A stretch of 64,000 nucleotides of DNA from Thalassotalea euphylliae. Its GTDB lineage: Bacteria > Pseudomonadota > Gammaproteobacteria > Enterobacterales > Alteromonadaceae. The first letter of the stretch is position 1; the number at the start of each line of letters is the position of its first letter. The DNA is taken from positions 124,001-188,000 of the forward strand of contig NZ_QUOV01000001.1 in assembly GCF_003390395.1 (NCBI RefSeq), written 5' to 3'. The notes beneath the pieces were generated by a model, which worked only from the letters and a program-made list of their open reading frames with translations, made no database searches and was not told where the DNA came from. Positions 27,434 to 36,374 of the stretch are shown piece by piece. The position numbers and the translations under genes are program-made.

Positions 27434-28105
27434 TTACTTTGCTGTTTTAGCTTTTGCTAATTTATTTTTAAGCCCAGGCAGTGGATATTTGTTCTGATAC
27501 GCTACTTTAGCGTGGTATTCTGCTTTTTCCAAATCGCCGATAGAGATATAAAATAGTCCCATATTGTAATGTAATTCGGTGTGGTTGGGTTGTTTGGCGA
27601 GCGCTCTCTCATACATTTGCTCTGCTGATTTGGCGTCTTTTTCAATACTGTGCAAATACATGGCGTAAAGCATATGGGTGGTTGCGTCATTTGGTTGAAA
27701 ATAGATCGCTCTTTCAAAGTAACACTTAGTGGAGTAGTGAGACGGCGTGAATATTTCCCATTCTTTTAAGGCTCTCCTATCTCTAGCCTCTAGTTTAGTT
27801 ATTGCGTGTAGTGCCGGGTGATAGTTAGGGATGGCACGCAAGGTGTAGTCAATATCGCCATGAGGAGTTCTGTTAGTCGTGCCTCGCTTGAGAGTGCGAA
27901 CATCGGCAGTAAAATGTGCGGTAATTACTAGTGGTAATTTTGAGGCATGAGATGGATTAGTGTAGTCAAAAGGACCATAAGCATTTCTTAATGGTTTACC
28001 TGGATTTATACCACAAGTCTTGTTATCCCTGATTGATTGCGCTTGAGTTATTGCGACCAAACCTAACAGCAAGATTAGGAAAGTGATAAAAGGTCTCAAA
28101 GACAT
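27434..28105 (-). CDS. Exported tetratricopeptide repeat protein
   Basis: 223 residues with a signal peptide (LILLLGLVAITQAQS). Residues about 25-110 form a conserved N-terminal module (CGINPGKPLRNAYGPFDYTN, then GDIDYTLRAIPNYHPAL). Two to three TPR units follow, seen as YFQPNDATTHMLYAMYLH and ALAKQPNHTELHYNMGLFY. It is likely periplasmic and may scaffold the polymerisation or export machinery. It is the first gene of the minus-strand pair with the flippase. Similar proteins occur in other exopolysaccharide loci, but a defined role is not known to me. Confidence 0.8.
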   Translation of the reverse strand: MSLRPFITFLILLLGLVAITQAQSIRDNKTCGINPGKPLRNAYGPFDYTNPSHASKLPLVITAHFTADVRTLKRGTTNRTPHGDIDYTLRAIPNYHPALHAITKLEARDRRALKEWEIFTPSHYSTKCYFERAIYFQPNDATTHMLYAMYLHSIEKDAKSAEQMYERALAKQPNHTELHYNMGLFYISIGDLEKAEYHAKVAYQNKYPLPGLKNKLAKAKTAK

Positions 28106-28234
28106 CTTCCATTTACTCCATTAGTGATAGTCAGTAGACATTGTTTATGTTAAAAGAATTTCTTTGCGATTGAAATAACTCGTTTTACAATCTTATCTGT
28201 TTAACCATTGAACAATGCATTGAAAGGACGCAGA

Positions 28235-29173
28235 GTGCTAAAAATCTCAGTTATTATCCCTTATTACCAAAGGCAAGAAGGGACATTACATCGCACGCTA
28301 GCATCTATTGCTAGTCAATCTGCACTTCCCTGTATTACAGAAGTTATAGTGATAGATGATGGTTCTCCTATTCCAGCAGAGTCTGAACTGTCTGCTTTGC
28401 CTGAAGCTCTCTCAAATAAACTTCGTGTTATAAAACAAGAAAATGCTGGCGTGTCTAAAGCGAGAAACAAAGGATTAGACAGCGTAGCAGACGGCATTGA
28501 TATAGTGGCTTTTTTAGATTCAGACGATAATTGGCAACAAGGCCATATACAACATATGGTGCAAGCGTTTGAAAATGGTGCAGATTTCTATTTTGCTAAC
28601 TTTTGCCAATTAAACCAAGATATTGATGCATTTTCTCGTGGTGGAAGAATGCAGTTACATGAACATGCCGCGCTTACTGACATTCTTCATACCTATCAAG
28701 GCGATATGTCTACGCAAATACTAACGGGTAACTTAATCGGCACATCGACCGTTGGTTATCGCTTCACTAAATATCAGTCAAATCGCTTCAGGGAAGATCT
28801 TAAGTTTGCCGGTGAAGACTATTTGTTTTGGTTAGAAATTGCATTGTCAAATCCAAGCATTATGTTTACCAGCACGGTTCAAGTTGTTTATGGCGAAGGC
28901 GTAAATATTTTTTCTTCTGCACAGTGGGGCACAACTCACTTGCAACAGCGCTTAAGGGATGAAATTTTTTTCAGATCAAGCACTCTTAAAGACTATCCTG
29001 TTGCTGAACAAACTGAGCAGGAGTTAACAAAGCGATTAAAGGAAAACTGTAAACAATTTTTCTCTAACGCTAAAAGCTGTCTCAAGCATGGTGAAATATC
29101 AGCCATGTTCATTGTCTTATCTACAGTGGTTAAAAAGCCTTCTATTATTTGGCTCGCGTTGCAAAAAGGCTAA
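28235..29173 (+). CDS. GT2 family glycosyltransferase
   Basis: 312 residues if it starts at GTG 28235, which has AAAGGA 7 bp upstream; an earlier TTG at 28208 has no such site. KISVIIPYYQRQEGTLHRTL is the GT-A N terminus, VIVIDDGSPIPAE the nucleotide-binding segment, and AGVSKARNKGLD with VAFLDSDDNWQ carries the DxD-type metal site. The FAGEDYLFWLEIAL segment contains the catalytic-base region. It is the first plus-strand gene after the reversed block and lies 2 bp before the next gene. Confidence 0.87.
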   Translation: MLKISVIIPYYQRQEGTLHRTLASIASQSALPCITEVIVIDDGSPIPAESELSALPEALSNKLRVIKQENAGVSKARNKGLDSVADGIDIVAFLDSDDNWQQGHIQHMVQAFENGADFYFANFCQLNQDIDAFSRGGRMQLHEHAALTDILHTYQGDMSTQILTGNLIGTSTVGYRFTKYQSNRFREDLKFAGEDYLFWLEIALSNPSIMFTSTVQVVYGEGVNIFSSAQWGTTHLQQRLRDEIFFRSSTLKDYPVAEQTEQELTKRLKENCKQFFSNAKSCLKHGEISAMFIVLSTVVKKPSIIWLALQKG

Positions 29174-29175
29174 AA

Positions 29176-30432
29176 ATGGAATCTCAAAACAATCGATGTT
29201 TGTATGTCGCGTTTCATTATCCTCCAATATTAGGCAGTAGTGGTGTACACCGTACATTAGCATTTACTCGGCATTTGGCTGAAAATGACTGGGATGTCGA
29301 CGTGTTAACGGGTTCTCTTAAAGCTTACGACCGTTGGGAAGCATCTCAGCTGTCTTTTATCCCTGAAAAAGTAAATGTTATTCGGGCGTTTGGACGCAAT
29401 ACGGCTAAGCACTTAAGTATTAAGGGTAAGTACCTAGGGTTAATGGCCTTACCTGACAACTGGCAAAGTTGGATTTTTGGTGGTGTAATTTCGGGGCTTT
29501 TTTCTACCTTACGTAATAGACCTGATATTCTTGTCTCTACATACCCAATTGCTTCAGCCCATATTATTGCTTATGTCCTCCATAAGTTATCGGGTATTCC
29601 ATGGGTTGCTGATCTGCGCGACCCAATGGCACAAGAAGGTTATCCTTCAAATCCTCGTAAGAAGCGAATTTTCCAGTGGTTAGAACGTAAGATGGTGAAA
29701 CATTGTCATCACATTATTTTGACGACTCCTGGCGCTAAAGCTCTCTATGTAGAGCGCTTTCCTGAAACGTCTGATGATAAATGGAAAATAGTGCCAAATG
29801 GTTACGATATCGCTATGTTTGAATCACTTCAAACTACAAGTAACCGTCAGCAAAGTGAAAAAATAATATTGTTACACAGTGGTGTTGTTTACCCGAGTGA
29901 GCGTGATCCCAAACCATTATTTCATGCGATATCTGCGCTCAAAAAAAGTGGTCAGTTAACTGTCAGTAACTTTGAGTTGCGATTAAGGGCAACAGGACAT
30001 GATGCAATTTATCAACCGCTGCTTGCTGAGATGAATATAGAAGATATTGTCAAATTAGAGGCACCAGTGCCTTTTCATGATGCGCTTAAAGAGATGATAA
30101 TGGTTGATGGCTTATTGCTTATGCAAGCCGCTAATTGCGATTATCAAATACCTGCCAAGGCATATGAATATATTAGGGTTGGTAAGCCCATTTTTGCATT
30201 AACGACTGAGCAAGGCGATACCGGCCAGCTAATGGCAAAACAGCCAAATAGTGTGATAGCGCCTTTAGATGATGCGTCAACTATTGAACATCAATTAATG
30301 AATTATTTAAAACAGTTGCGCAATGGTGAATTGGCACCATTGCCAGAAGAGGAAATACTTCGCTATTCTAGACAATATCATGCAAGTTCATTTGAAGCAT
30401 GTTTGCAGCATAGCATAAGAAATAGTATTTAG
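29176..30432 (+). CDS. GT4-like family glycosyltransferase
   Basis: 418 residues from ATG 29176 (AAGG 8 bp upstream); the frame is open further back into the GT2 gene. CLYVAFHYPPILGSSGVHRT is the N-terminal loop. Then come VSTYPIASAHIIAYVLHKLS and IPWVADLRDPMAQEGYP, typical of the WbuB-like group that acts on lipid-linked sugars. The C-terminal half has KAYEYIRVGKPIFAL. It resembles the glycosyltransferase at 23435. The next gene follows after 15 bp. Confidence 0.86.
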   Translation: MESQNNRCLYVAFHYPPILGSSGVHRTLAFTRHLAENDWDVDVLTGSLKAYDRWEASQLSFIPEKVNVIRAFGRNTAKHLSIKGKYLGLMALPDNWQSWIFGGVISGLFSTLRNRPDILVSTYPIASAHIIAYVLHKLSGIPWVADLRDPMAQEGYPSNPRKKRIFQWLERKMVKHCHHIILTTPGAKALYVERFPETSDDKWKIVPNGYDIAMFESLQTTSNRQQSEKIILLHSGVVYPSERDPKPLFHAISALKKSGQLTVSNFELRLRATGHDAIYQPLLAEMNIEDIVKLEAPVPFHDALKEMIMVDGLLLMQAANCDYQIPAKAYEYIRVGKPIFALTTEQGDTGQLMAKQPNSVIAPLDDASTIEHQLMNYLKQLRNGELAPLPEEEILRYSRQYHASSFEACLQHSIRNSI

Positions 30433-30447
30433 GAGTGAGGCAGTAAA

Positions 30448-32172
30448 GTGGAAGAAATCAAAGCAAGGAGCTCATTCAGTCATTCTTTATCAAATTCGAT
30501 GAATGTGAAGCTAACCTCTGATAAGCCAATGTCGCAAGTTGCGAACGATCAATTCTTTGTCGCTTTATTAGGAAATATTGATAATACCAGTGCTCAAGAT
30601 GTTTTAGATAAACTAGACAATGGGGAAATATTATCTGGCTTTTATCAACAACTAAGAGGTAGTTTTGTCTTAGTTATCGCCAATCAGCACGATTCAACAC
30701 TGACTTTAGTGAATGACTTTATTGGTCAACTGCCTTGTTACTATGCTGAGCATGGCGGAGAAATCACAATTTCTCACTCGTTAAAGTTACTAAAAAAGGC
30801 TGTTCACGAGACATTGGAAATTAGCGAACAGGCAATTTTCAATTACATGTATTTTCATTGTATTCCCTCTCCTACAACGATTTACAAAAAGGTATATAAA
30901 CTTGAGCCGAGTAAAGCGGTAACCTTTGATAAGGCGTTATCGTTATCAACTAATGTTCTTTATGCCCCTGAGTTTTCGAATAATATTCAAGATAAGCAAA
31001 GCTTGTATAGCGAATGCTTGGATATTATTGAAACAACGGTGAAACAGCAGACTTCTGACAATTGCGGTGCATTCTTAAGCGGCGGTTTAGACAGTTCGAC
31101 AGTCTCAGGTATGCTGGCGAAACATCAAACACCCGCGAAAACCTTCTCTATCGGCTTTGAAGCAGAAGGCTACGATGAAACACCTTATGCGAAAATCACG
31201 GCGAATCATTTCAAAACGCAACATGAGGTACTTTATTTGCAGCCTGAACAAGCCGCAGAAGCCTTTGTCACAGTGGCACAATATTTTGATGAACCCTTTG
31301 GTAACTCGTCTTCTATGGCAGCCTATTTTTGTGCCAAATTTGCTAAACAGCATAGCGTGAATACCTTACTAGCGGGTGATGGTGGTGACGAGTTATTTGC
31401 TGGCAACGAACGTTACGCGAAACAAAAACAATTTGAACTGTATTATAAATTACCGTCGCCAATTCGCAGTTTAATGAATACCACATTAAACAATAAGGTA
31501 ATGGCGGGGATACCAGGCATTAGCAAGGCATCAAGCTATGTGCGTCAAGCTGAGATTAAGCTGCCAGCACGATTACAGAGCTATAACTTTGTCAATATTG
31601 TCGGTTTAGAGGAAATGTTTACATCTACGTTTCTATCAAAAGTTGATGTTAACCAACCAATCGAACAATTAGTTCAGCGATATCAAGAGTCTAGCGGTGG
31701 GCACCCTGTAGATAATATGTTGTATCTGGATTGGAAATTTACACTCGCTGATAATGATTTAATCAAAGTAAATAAAATGTGTGAACTCGCTGACGTTGAA
31801 GTTAAGTTCCCACTGTTGGACAAGGCGCTGGTCGACTTCAGCTGCAAGGTATCGGCAGACGTAAAATTGCCCGGCTACGAACTGAGAGATTTTTATAAGC
31901 AGGCATGTCGAGGCTTTTTAGCCGATGAGACACTTGATAAAAGTAAACATGGCTTTGGTTTGCCGTTTGGAGTCTGGTTAAAAGAAAATGAAACGTTAAA
32001 AAATATTGCGTTGGATGCATTACAGCAGTTTAAAGCTAGAAATATTATTTCGGAAAATTTGATTGATAAAGCGCTTAATGCACACAATAGCGTGCATACG
32101 GGCTATTATGGCGAGCTTATTTGGATTATGGTGGTGTTAGAACTTTGGCTTCAAGGTAACGAGAGTAGTTAA
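30448..32172 (+). CDS. Asparagine synthase-like protein with a degenerate glutaminase domain
   Basis: 574 residues, GTG start with GAGG 7 bp upstream. The first 190 residues keep the shape of the glutaminase domain (FFVALLGNID, RGSFVLVIANQ) but have no N-terminal Met-Cys and no replacement cysteine at the start, so glutamine hydrolysis is unlikely. The synthetase half is intact: pyrophosphatase loop FLSGGLDSSTVSG (S211-S216 region), AGDGGDELFAGNERY and HGFGLPFGVWLKE. It probably activates a carboxylate by AMP and accepts an amine other than glutamine-derived ammonia. It is longer than, and distinct from, the amidotransferase at 14238. Confidence 0.87.
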   Translation: MEEIKARSSFSHSLSNSMNVKLTSDKPMSQVANDQFFVALLGNIDNTSAQDVLDKLDNGEILSGFYQQLRGSFVLVIANQHDSTLTLVNDFIGQLPCYYAEHGGEITISHSLKLLKKAVHETLEISEQAIFNYMYFHCIPSPTTIYKKVYKLEPSKAVTFDKALSLSTNVLYAPEFSNNIQDKQSLYSECLDIIETTVKQQTSDNCGAFLSGGLDSSTVSGMLAKHQTPAKTFSIGFEAEGYDETPYAKITANHFKTQHEVLYLQPEQAAEAFVTVAQYFDEPFGNSSSMAAYFCAKFAKQHSVNTLLAGDGGDELFAGNERYAKQKQFELYYKLPSPIRSLMNTTLNNKVMAGIPGISKASSYVRQAEIKLPARLQSYNFVNIVGLEEMFTSTFLSKVDVNQPIEQLVQRYQESSGGHPVDNMLYLDWKFTLADNDLIKVNKMCELADVEVKFPLLDKALVDFSCKVSADVKLPGYELRDFYKQACRGFLADETLDKSKHGFGLPFGVWLKENETLKNIALDALQQFKARNIISENLIDKALNAHNSVHTGYYGELIWIMVVLELWLQGNESS

Positions 32173-32176
32173 AGCC

Positions 32177-33133
32177 GTGGCGCTTACTCATCAATTGCTT
32201 GCTTGGCTAGGTAAAGCTTTTGCCAAGAATAAGCTTAATATTCTTATCTATCATCAAGTTGTAGCGCAACATGATGTGATGAGACCTTCTGAGCCTTTTG
32301 CTGAAGAATTCGATTGGCAGATGCAATTGGTGGCAAAGTATTACACGCCTATATCGTTATCTGACGCGATTAAAGCGTTGAAGTCAGATACGCTGCCTGA
32401 TAACGCTATTTGTGTCACTTTTGATGATGGTTATCTCAATAATTTAACGGTTGCTGAACCGATTTTGCGTAAGTATGGTATTCCAGCAACTGTTTATGTC
32501 GCGACAGGTTATTCCGGTGGCAGCAATATGTTTAATGATCGCATTTTAGACCTGATTGGTGATACCCAGCATGCTCAATTCAATTTATCTGCTGTCGGTA
32601 TAGAAAAACAATCGGTTAACGATACCCAGTCTCGTATTCGTCTTGCTCATAAGATTATTGGCAAAATAAAGTACTTACACTTTGATGAGCGTAATGAGGT
32701 CGTGGATCGACTATATCGTGATAATCAAGCGCAGGAATATGATGCGAGAATGATGACTCCTGCACAGATCCAAGAGCTGGCTTTTAAAGGAGTTGAAATA
32801 GGAGCACATACACAAGACCACCCCATATTGGCGTCATTAGATGTGGAAGAGCAACAGCGGCAAATTGTTGCGTCAAAAGAAGCGCTTGAAATAATCTTAA
32901 GTCAGCCAGTCAAGCACTTCGCCTACCCGAATGGTAAACTCAATGATGACTATTCTGAACAAACGGCGGATATTGTCAAAACACTCGGTTTTGATAGTGC
33001 GGTTTCGACCCATTGGGGAATCTCGACGGTAGCGAGTGATTTTCATCAGATGAGACGGTTTACGCCATGGGACGCGACACCCGTTAAGTTTCATCTTCGT
33101 ATGATGCTAAATCAATTACGAGGCGAACAATGA
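32177..33133 (+). CDS. Polysaccharide deacetylase family protein
   Basis: 318 residues from a GTG start 4 bp after the synthase-like gene. NILIYHQVV near the N terminus, VTFDDGYLNN (D83, D84) and IGAHTQDHPIL (H211, H215) give the NodB metal site. HFAYPNGKLNDDYSEQ is the motif 4 segment. No signal peptide is evident, so it may act on a cytoplasmic or membrane-bound precursor. Its architecture resembles the C-terminal half of the fusion protein at 11445. It overlaps the aminotransferase gene by 4 bp. Confidence 0.88.
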   Translation: MALTHQLLAWLGKAFAKNKLNILIYHQVVAQHDVMRPSEPFAEEFDWQMQLVAKYYTPISLSDAIKALKSDTLPDNAICVTFDDGYLNNLTVAEPILRKYGIPATVYVATGYSGGSNMFNDRILDLIGDTQHAQFNLSAVGIEKQSVNDTQSRIRLAHKIIGKIKYLHFDERNEVVDRLYRDNQAQEYDARMMTPAQIQELAFKGVEIGAHTQDHPILASLDVEEQQRQIVASKEALEIILSQPVKHFAYPNGKLNDDYSEQTADIVKTLGFDSAVSTHWGISTVASDFHQMRRFTPWDATPVKFHLRMMLNQLRGEQ

Positions 33134-34263
33134 ACACAGTCACTTTTCGTTCGCCACTGGCATGCGCGACAAATTATCCAGAGCCACATATTAGTGCAAC
33201 ACCTGATTATGTTCATTGGGCGCCATGGGGCAAGTCGGTAGCGCAACACTCTCAGTTTTCGCGAAACAGCTACTTTACTAAAAATGGTCGTTCAGCATTA
33301 GGCTATATTGTTCGCGAATTTGGACTAACTTCAAACAGTCGGGTTCTACTGCCAGAGTTTCATTGTCCGGCCATGATAGAGCCGTTTTTAGCTGGCAAAG
33401 TCAACGTATCATTTTATCGACTAAACGATGATTTGTCTGTTGACCTTGATGCACTAGCACAAGCTATCGAAGGATTTGATGTAATACTGCTGGTCCGATT
33501 TTTTGGCTTTCCTACCAATATTGAAAAGGCAATCGATATCGCCAAACAACATCAGATTCGCGTGATTGAGGATTGCGCCCATGCTTTTTTCAGTGAGCAG
33601 CTACAAAGTGGCAAGTTTACTTCAGATGCGAGTTTTTGTAGCTTAAATAAGTTTTTTAGTTGTTCTGATGGTGGCATGCTGAGAACGCAAAGCGAGTCAA
33701 CCAAATCTCAACTACTCGCTTTATCTGGCCCTGGTGCCAAAAGTGAAATTAAGTACTTTTTAGGGAAGAGTGATTTCGTTGCCGCGTTGTCAAAAGCAGT
33801 TAAGCGATTTAAGCCAAGAGAAATTACTGGCAGTGACTCTAGTGTTGGCGTGGAATCTTTATCAAGTGAATTTCGTTATTTCAATAACACAGACATGAAT
33901 CAGCGATGCTTTTCGCTAACGAAAGCACAGCTATGTATTGAAAACTATGGGCACATCGTGTTTTGTCGTCGCAACAATTATGCAACTTTATTTGAAGCTT
34001 TGCATGCCTCAAACATTGGACGCCCTTTGTTTGCGCTTGATGAGCAAACAGTACCTTATGTATTTCCATTTCTACTCAATGACAAAGGTGACTTTGAGTA
34101 CATTAGGCAGCGTGGTATTCAAGTTTTACGTTGGGAAGAGTACTGCATTACTGAAAACGTTGTAATCGAAGAGTATCGGGAGCGGTTAATCCAAATACCT
34201 TGCCATCAAGATTTATCACAAGAACAGTTAATGTTTATTATCAATACGCTAAACAAGAGTTAA
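33130..34263 (+). CDS. DegT/DnrJ/EryC1-type PLP-dependent protein
   Basis: 377 residues. The fold-type I signature is visible: KNGRSALGYIVREFG at the N terminus, VIEDCAHAFF (PLP-ring Asp) and the Schiff-base lysine K174 in SLNKFFSCSDGG. Such proteins are sugar aminotransferases or related enzymes. The spacing around the lysine and the short C-terminal half differ from typical sugar aminotransferases, so the substrate is open. It overlaps the deacetylase gene by 4 bp (ATGA) and is followed after 3 bp by an acyltransferase-like gene. Confidence 0.83.
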   Translation: MNTVTFRSPLACATNYPEPHISATPDYVHWAPWGKSVAQHSQFSRNSYFTKNGRSALGYIVREFGLTSNSRVLLPEFHCPAMIEPFLAGKVNVSFYRLNDDLSVDLDALAQAIEGFDVILLVRFFGFPTNIEKAIDIAKQHQIRVIEDCAHAFFSEQLQSGKFTSDASFCSLNKFFSCSDGGMLRTQSESTKSQLLALSGPGAKSEIKYFLGKSDFVAALSKAVKRFKPREITGSDSSVGVESLSSEFRYFNNTDMNQRCFSLTKAQLCIENYGHIVFCRRNNYATLFEALHASNIGRPLFALDEQTVPYVFPFLLNDKGDFEYIRQRGIQVLRWEEYCITENVVIEEYRERLIQIPCHQDLSQEQLMFIINTLNKS

Positions 34264-34266
34264 TTC

Positions 34267-35298
34267 ATGGATGCAATTAAGTGGCAATTATTGCCTGTTT
34301 CAGAATTTCATACGATTTATGCTCAGTGGGATGACTTGAATCAAAGTACTCTTAATCAAGCGGTTTTATCTGCGCTTTTCGTGCAAAGTTTAATAAATAC
34401 GTTTGCAAAGCAGCCGCTATATATTCTGTGTAAGTATGAGAGTGGTTGTTTGACGTTTGCTGGTATTTTTGAGCAACTCTCAAACTTTCGTTGGGCTATC
34501 TTTCAAACCTCTCAAGGGCCTTTGGGCGCAATATTATCTAAAAGTAATACGCTAAACCGCCGCCTTTTTGCTGAAATTAATCAACAGCTGCCGGGAACAC
34601 AACTGTTGTTTGATCTAACTCAGCTAGACAGTGCATGGTTTGAACAAAGTGAAGACGTAGAATGCTTGCCATATATAACGACAGGATCGTTGAAAGTACC
34701 TGAGGATTTTGACGCTTATTTTGCCAGTTTAAGTAAAAATACACGCCAGAATATCAATAAAGCGAAAAATCGCCTTAACAGAGAAGGCGTGACTATTGAG
34801 TTGTCAATAGTGACCAAGCCTGAGCAGATAAAAACCTATATTACGCATTATGGAGAGCTGGAAAGCAAAGGTTGGAAAAGTTCTCTTGGTACAGCCGTCA
34901 ATGTCGACAACGAACAAGGTACGTTTTATGTTGATATGATGACATCTTTTGCCGAGCAAGGTTTAGCTCAGATTTGGTGTTACAAATTTAACGACGACAT
35001 TGTTGCAGTTGATCTGTGTATTGTACATGGCGATACCGTCACTATTTTGAAAACAACGTTTGACGAAAGCTTTGCACGTTATTCACCCGCATTGCTTATG
35101 AAAGTGGATGCCTATAAAGCAATGTCCGAACAAGGTAAAATCAAACGTATAGAATATTACGGTAAAGTAAGGGACTGGCATCGAAGGTTGACTTGTGATG
35201 AAAGAGCATTGTTTCATGTAACGTGGGCAAAAAACCAAGCACTTTATCGTTCATTGAATTGGCTGAAAAATAAAATCAGTAAATCAACTTCAGATTAA
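34267..35298 (+). CDS. GNAT/FemAB-like acyltransferase family protein
   Basis: 343 residues. The segment YFASLSKNTRQNINKAKNRL (about 155-175) is the hallmark of the BioF2/CelD-like double-GNAT family, and YYGKVRDWHRRLTCDERALF closes the second half. It has no signal or membrane segment. With an acyl carrier protein encoded 13 bp downstream, transfer of an acyl or aminoacyl group from a carrier thioester to an amine is a natural guess. It belongs to a different branch from the XrtA FemAB protein at 7589. Confidence 0.8.
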   Translation: MDAIKWQLLPVSEFHTIYAQWDDLNQSTLNQAVLSALFVQSLINTFAKQPLYILCKYESGCLTFAGIFEQLSNFRWAIFQTSQGPLGAILSKSNTLNRRLFAEINQQLPGTQLLFDLTQLDSAWFEQSEDVECLPYITTGSLKVPEDFDAYFASLSKNTRQNINKAKNRLNREGVTIELSIVTKPEQIKTYITHYGELESKGWKSSLGTAVNVDNEQGTFYVDMMTSFAEQGLAQIWCYKFNDDIVAVDLCIVHGDTVTILKTTFDESFARYSPALLMKVDAYKAMSEQGKIKRIEYYGKVRDWHRRLTCDERALFHVTWAKNQALYRSLNWLKNKISKSTSD

Positions 35299-35311
35299 GG
35301 AATTAATGTAA

Positions 35312-35557
35312 ATGTCTTTAGAAGCAGAATTAAAAGAACTCATCCAAGAAAGCCTCCAACTGGGCGAAGTTGCTGAGTGGGGTGCAAATACAGAAATATT
35401 AGGTGCTATCCCTGAATTTGATTCGATGGCGATAGTGACAGTGCTAACTCTTGTAGAAGAAAACTACGGCATCGTTATCGAAGATGATGAAGTTAGCGCT
35501 GAAGTGTTTGAAACATTGGGTAGTTTAACGGCGTTCTTATCAGAAAAGATCGGTTAA
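35312..35557 (+). CDS. Acyl carrier protein
   Basis: 81 residues, acidic. The phosphopantetheine site is S38 in IPEFDSMAIVTVL, where DSM replaces the common DSL. The four-helix pattern of carrier proteins is evident, with an acidic helix III (EDDEVSAEVFETL). As a dedicated carrier inside an exopolysaccharide locus it should hold an acyl or amino-acid group for the neighbouring transferase, ligase or hydrolases. AAGGAATTAATG-type spacing precedes the start. It is 2 bp before hydrolase 2. Confidence 0.93.
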   Translation: MSLEAELKELIQESLQLGEVAEWGANTEILGAIPEFDSMAIVTVLTLVEENYGIVIEDDEVSAEVFETLGSLTAFLSEKIG

Positions 35558-35559
35558 TT

Positions 35560-36360
35560 ATGTCGATTCAAGGGCATTTTATTGCGTCCACTAAAGGGCG
35601 CATTTTTGTTAGTCAGTTTGGCAATTCAAAGCGCGATGTCGCTGTGTTGTGCTTACCGTCGATCGCGGAGGAACTGAACCTTTCTCGTGCGGTACTGGCA
35701 AAACAATGCCAAGCGTTTGCTCAGCATGGGCTCGATAGTTTTATTCTCGATTACTTTGGCACTGGCGACAGTGAAGGTGAATTCGAAGAAAGCTCCTTTA
35801 ATAGTTGGTTTGGAGATGTTGTATCGGTAGGCGAATGGCTACAGAGCTTAGGCTACCAAAAGCTTATTGTGCTCGGTGTTAGGGTCGGTGCCTTATTGCT
35901 TGGTGTGAATCAACAGAAGTTACACGCCCAGCTACCAATTCTAGGTCAAATTTTTTGGAAACCTATTACCAGTGGTAAGGTTTTCGCCAACCAATTAATA
36001 CGGATAAAACAAGCCAACCAAATGATGGGTAATAGCTCTGATAAGGTCAACTGGCGTAATGAAATACTTGCAGGTAATGATACAGAAATTGCTGGGTACG
36101 TAATCACAAAAAACTTTATTGAAGAAATTGAAGCTGCCGTTATCTCGGCGGCTATAGAGTGGCAAAGCCCAGTCAATTGGTTAGAGCTGGCAACACAAAA
36201 GATAACGCCTGCAACGAGAAAGTTTGCAGAGGCAAGCGACGTTATTACCGTGCATACCTTGCATACCCCCGCTTTTTGGCAAGTACCAGAGGTTTTCGAC
36301 TTACCAGAACTTTCTGCACTGGGTGTCACCATAACCCATAAGTTGCTGGGTGAATACTAG
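35560..36360 (+). CDS. Exosortase A system-associated hydrolase 2 (TIGR03101-like)
   Basis: 266-residue alpha/beta-hydrolase fold protein. SFILDYFGTGDSEGEFEESS (about 60-79) is the family signature. The position of the nucleophile elbow reads LGVRVGALLLG, so an arginine (R108) stands where serine is expected; ordinary esterase activity is therefore doubtful. XrtA loci commonly encode this protein next to hydrolase 1 and an acyl carrier protein, as here. A binding or partner role in acyl transfer is possible. Translation is linked to the carrier gene 2 bp upstream. Confidence 0.85.
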   Translation: MSIQGHFIASTKGRIFVSQFGNSKRDVAVLCLPSIAEELNLSRAVLAKQCQAFAQHGLDSFILDYFGTGDSEGEFEESSFNSWFGDVVSVGEWLQSLGYQKLIVLGVRVGALLLGVNQQKLHAQLPILGQIFWKPITSGKVFANQLIRIKQANQMMGNSSDKVNWRNEILAGNDTEIAGYVITKNFIEEIEAAVISAAIEWQSPVNWLELATQKITPATRKFAEASDVITVHTLHTPAFWQVPEVFDLPELSALGVTITHKLLGEY

Positions 36361-36374
36361 TGGATAGGCGAACA

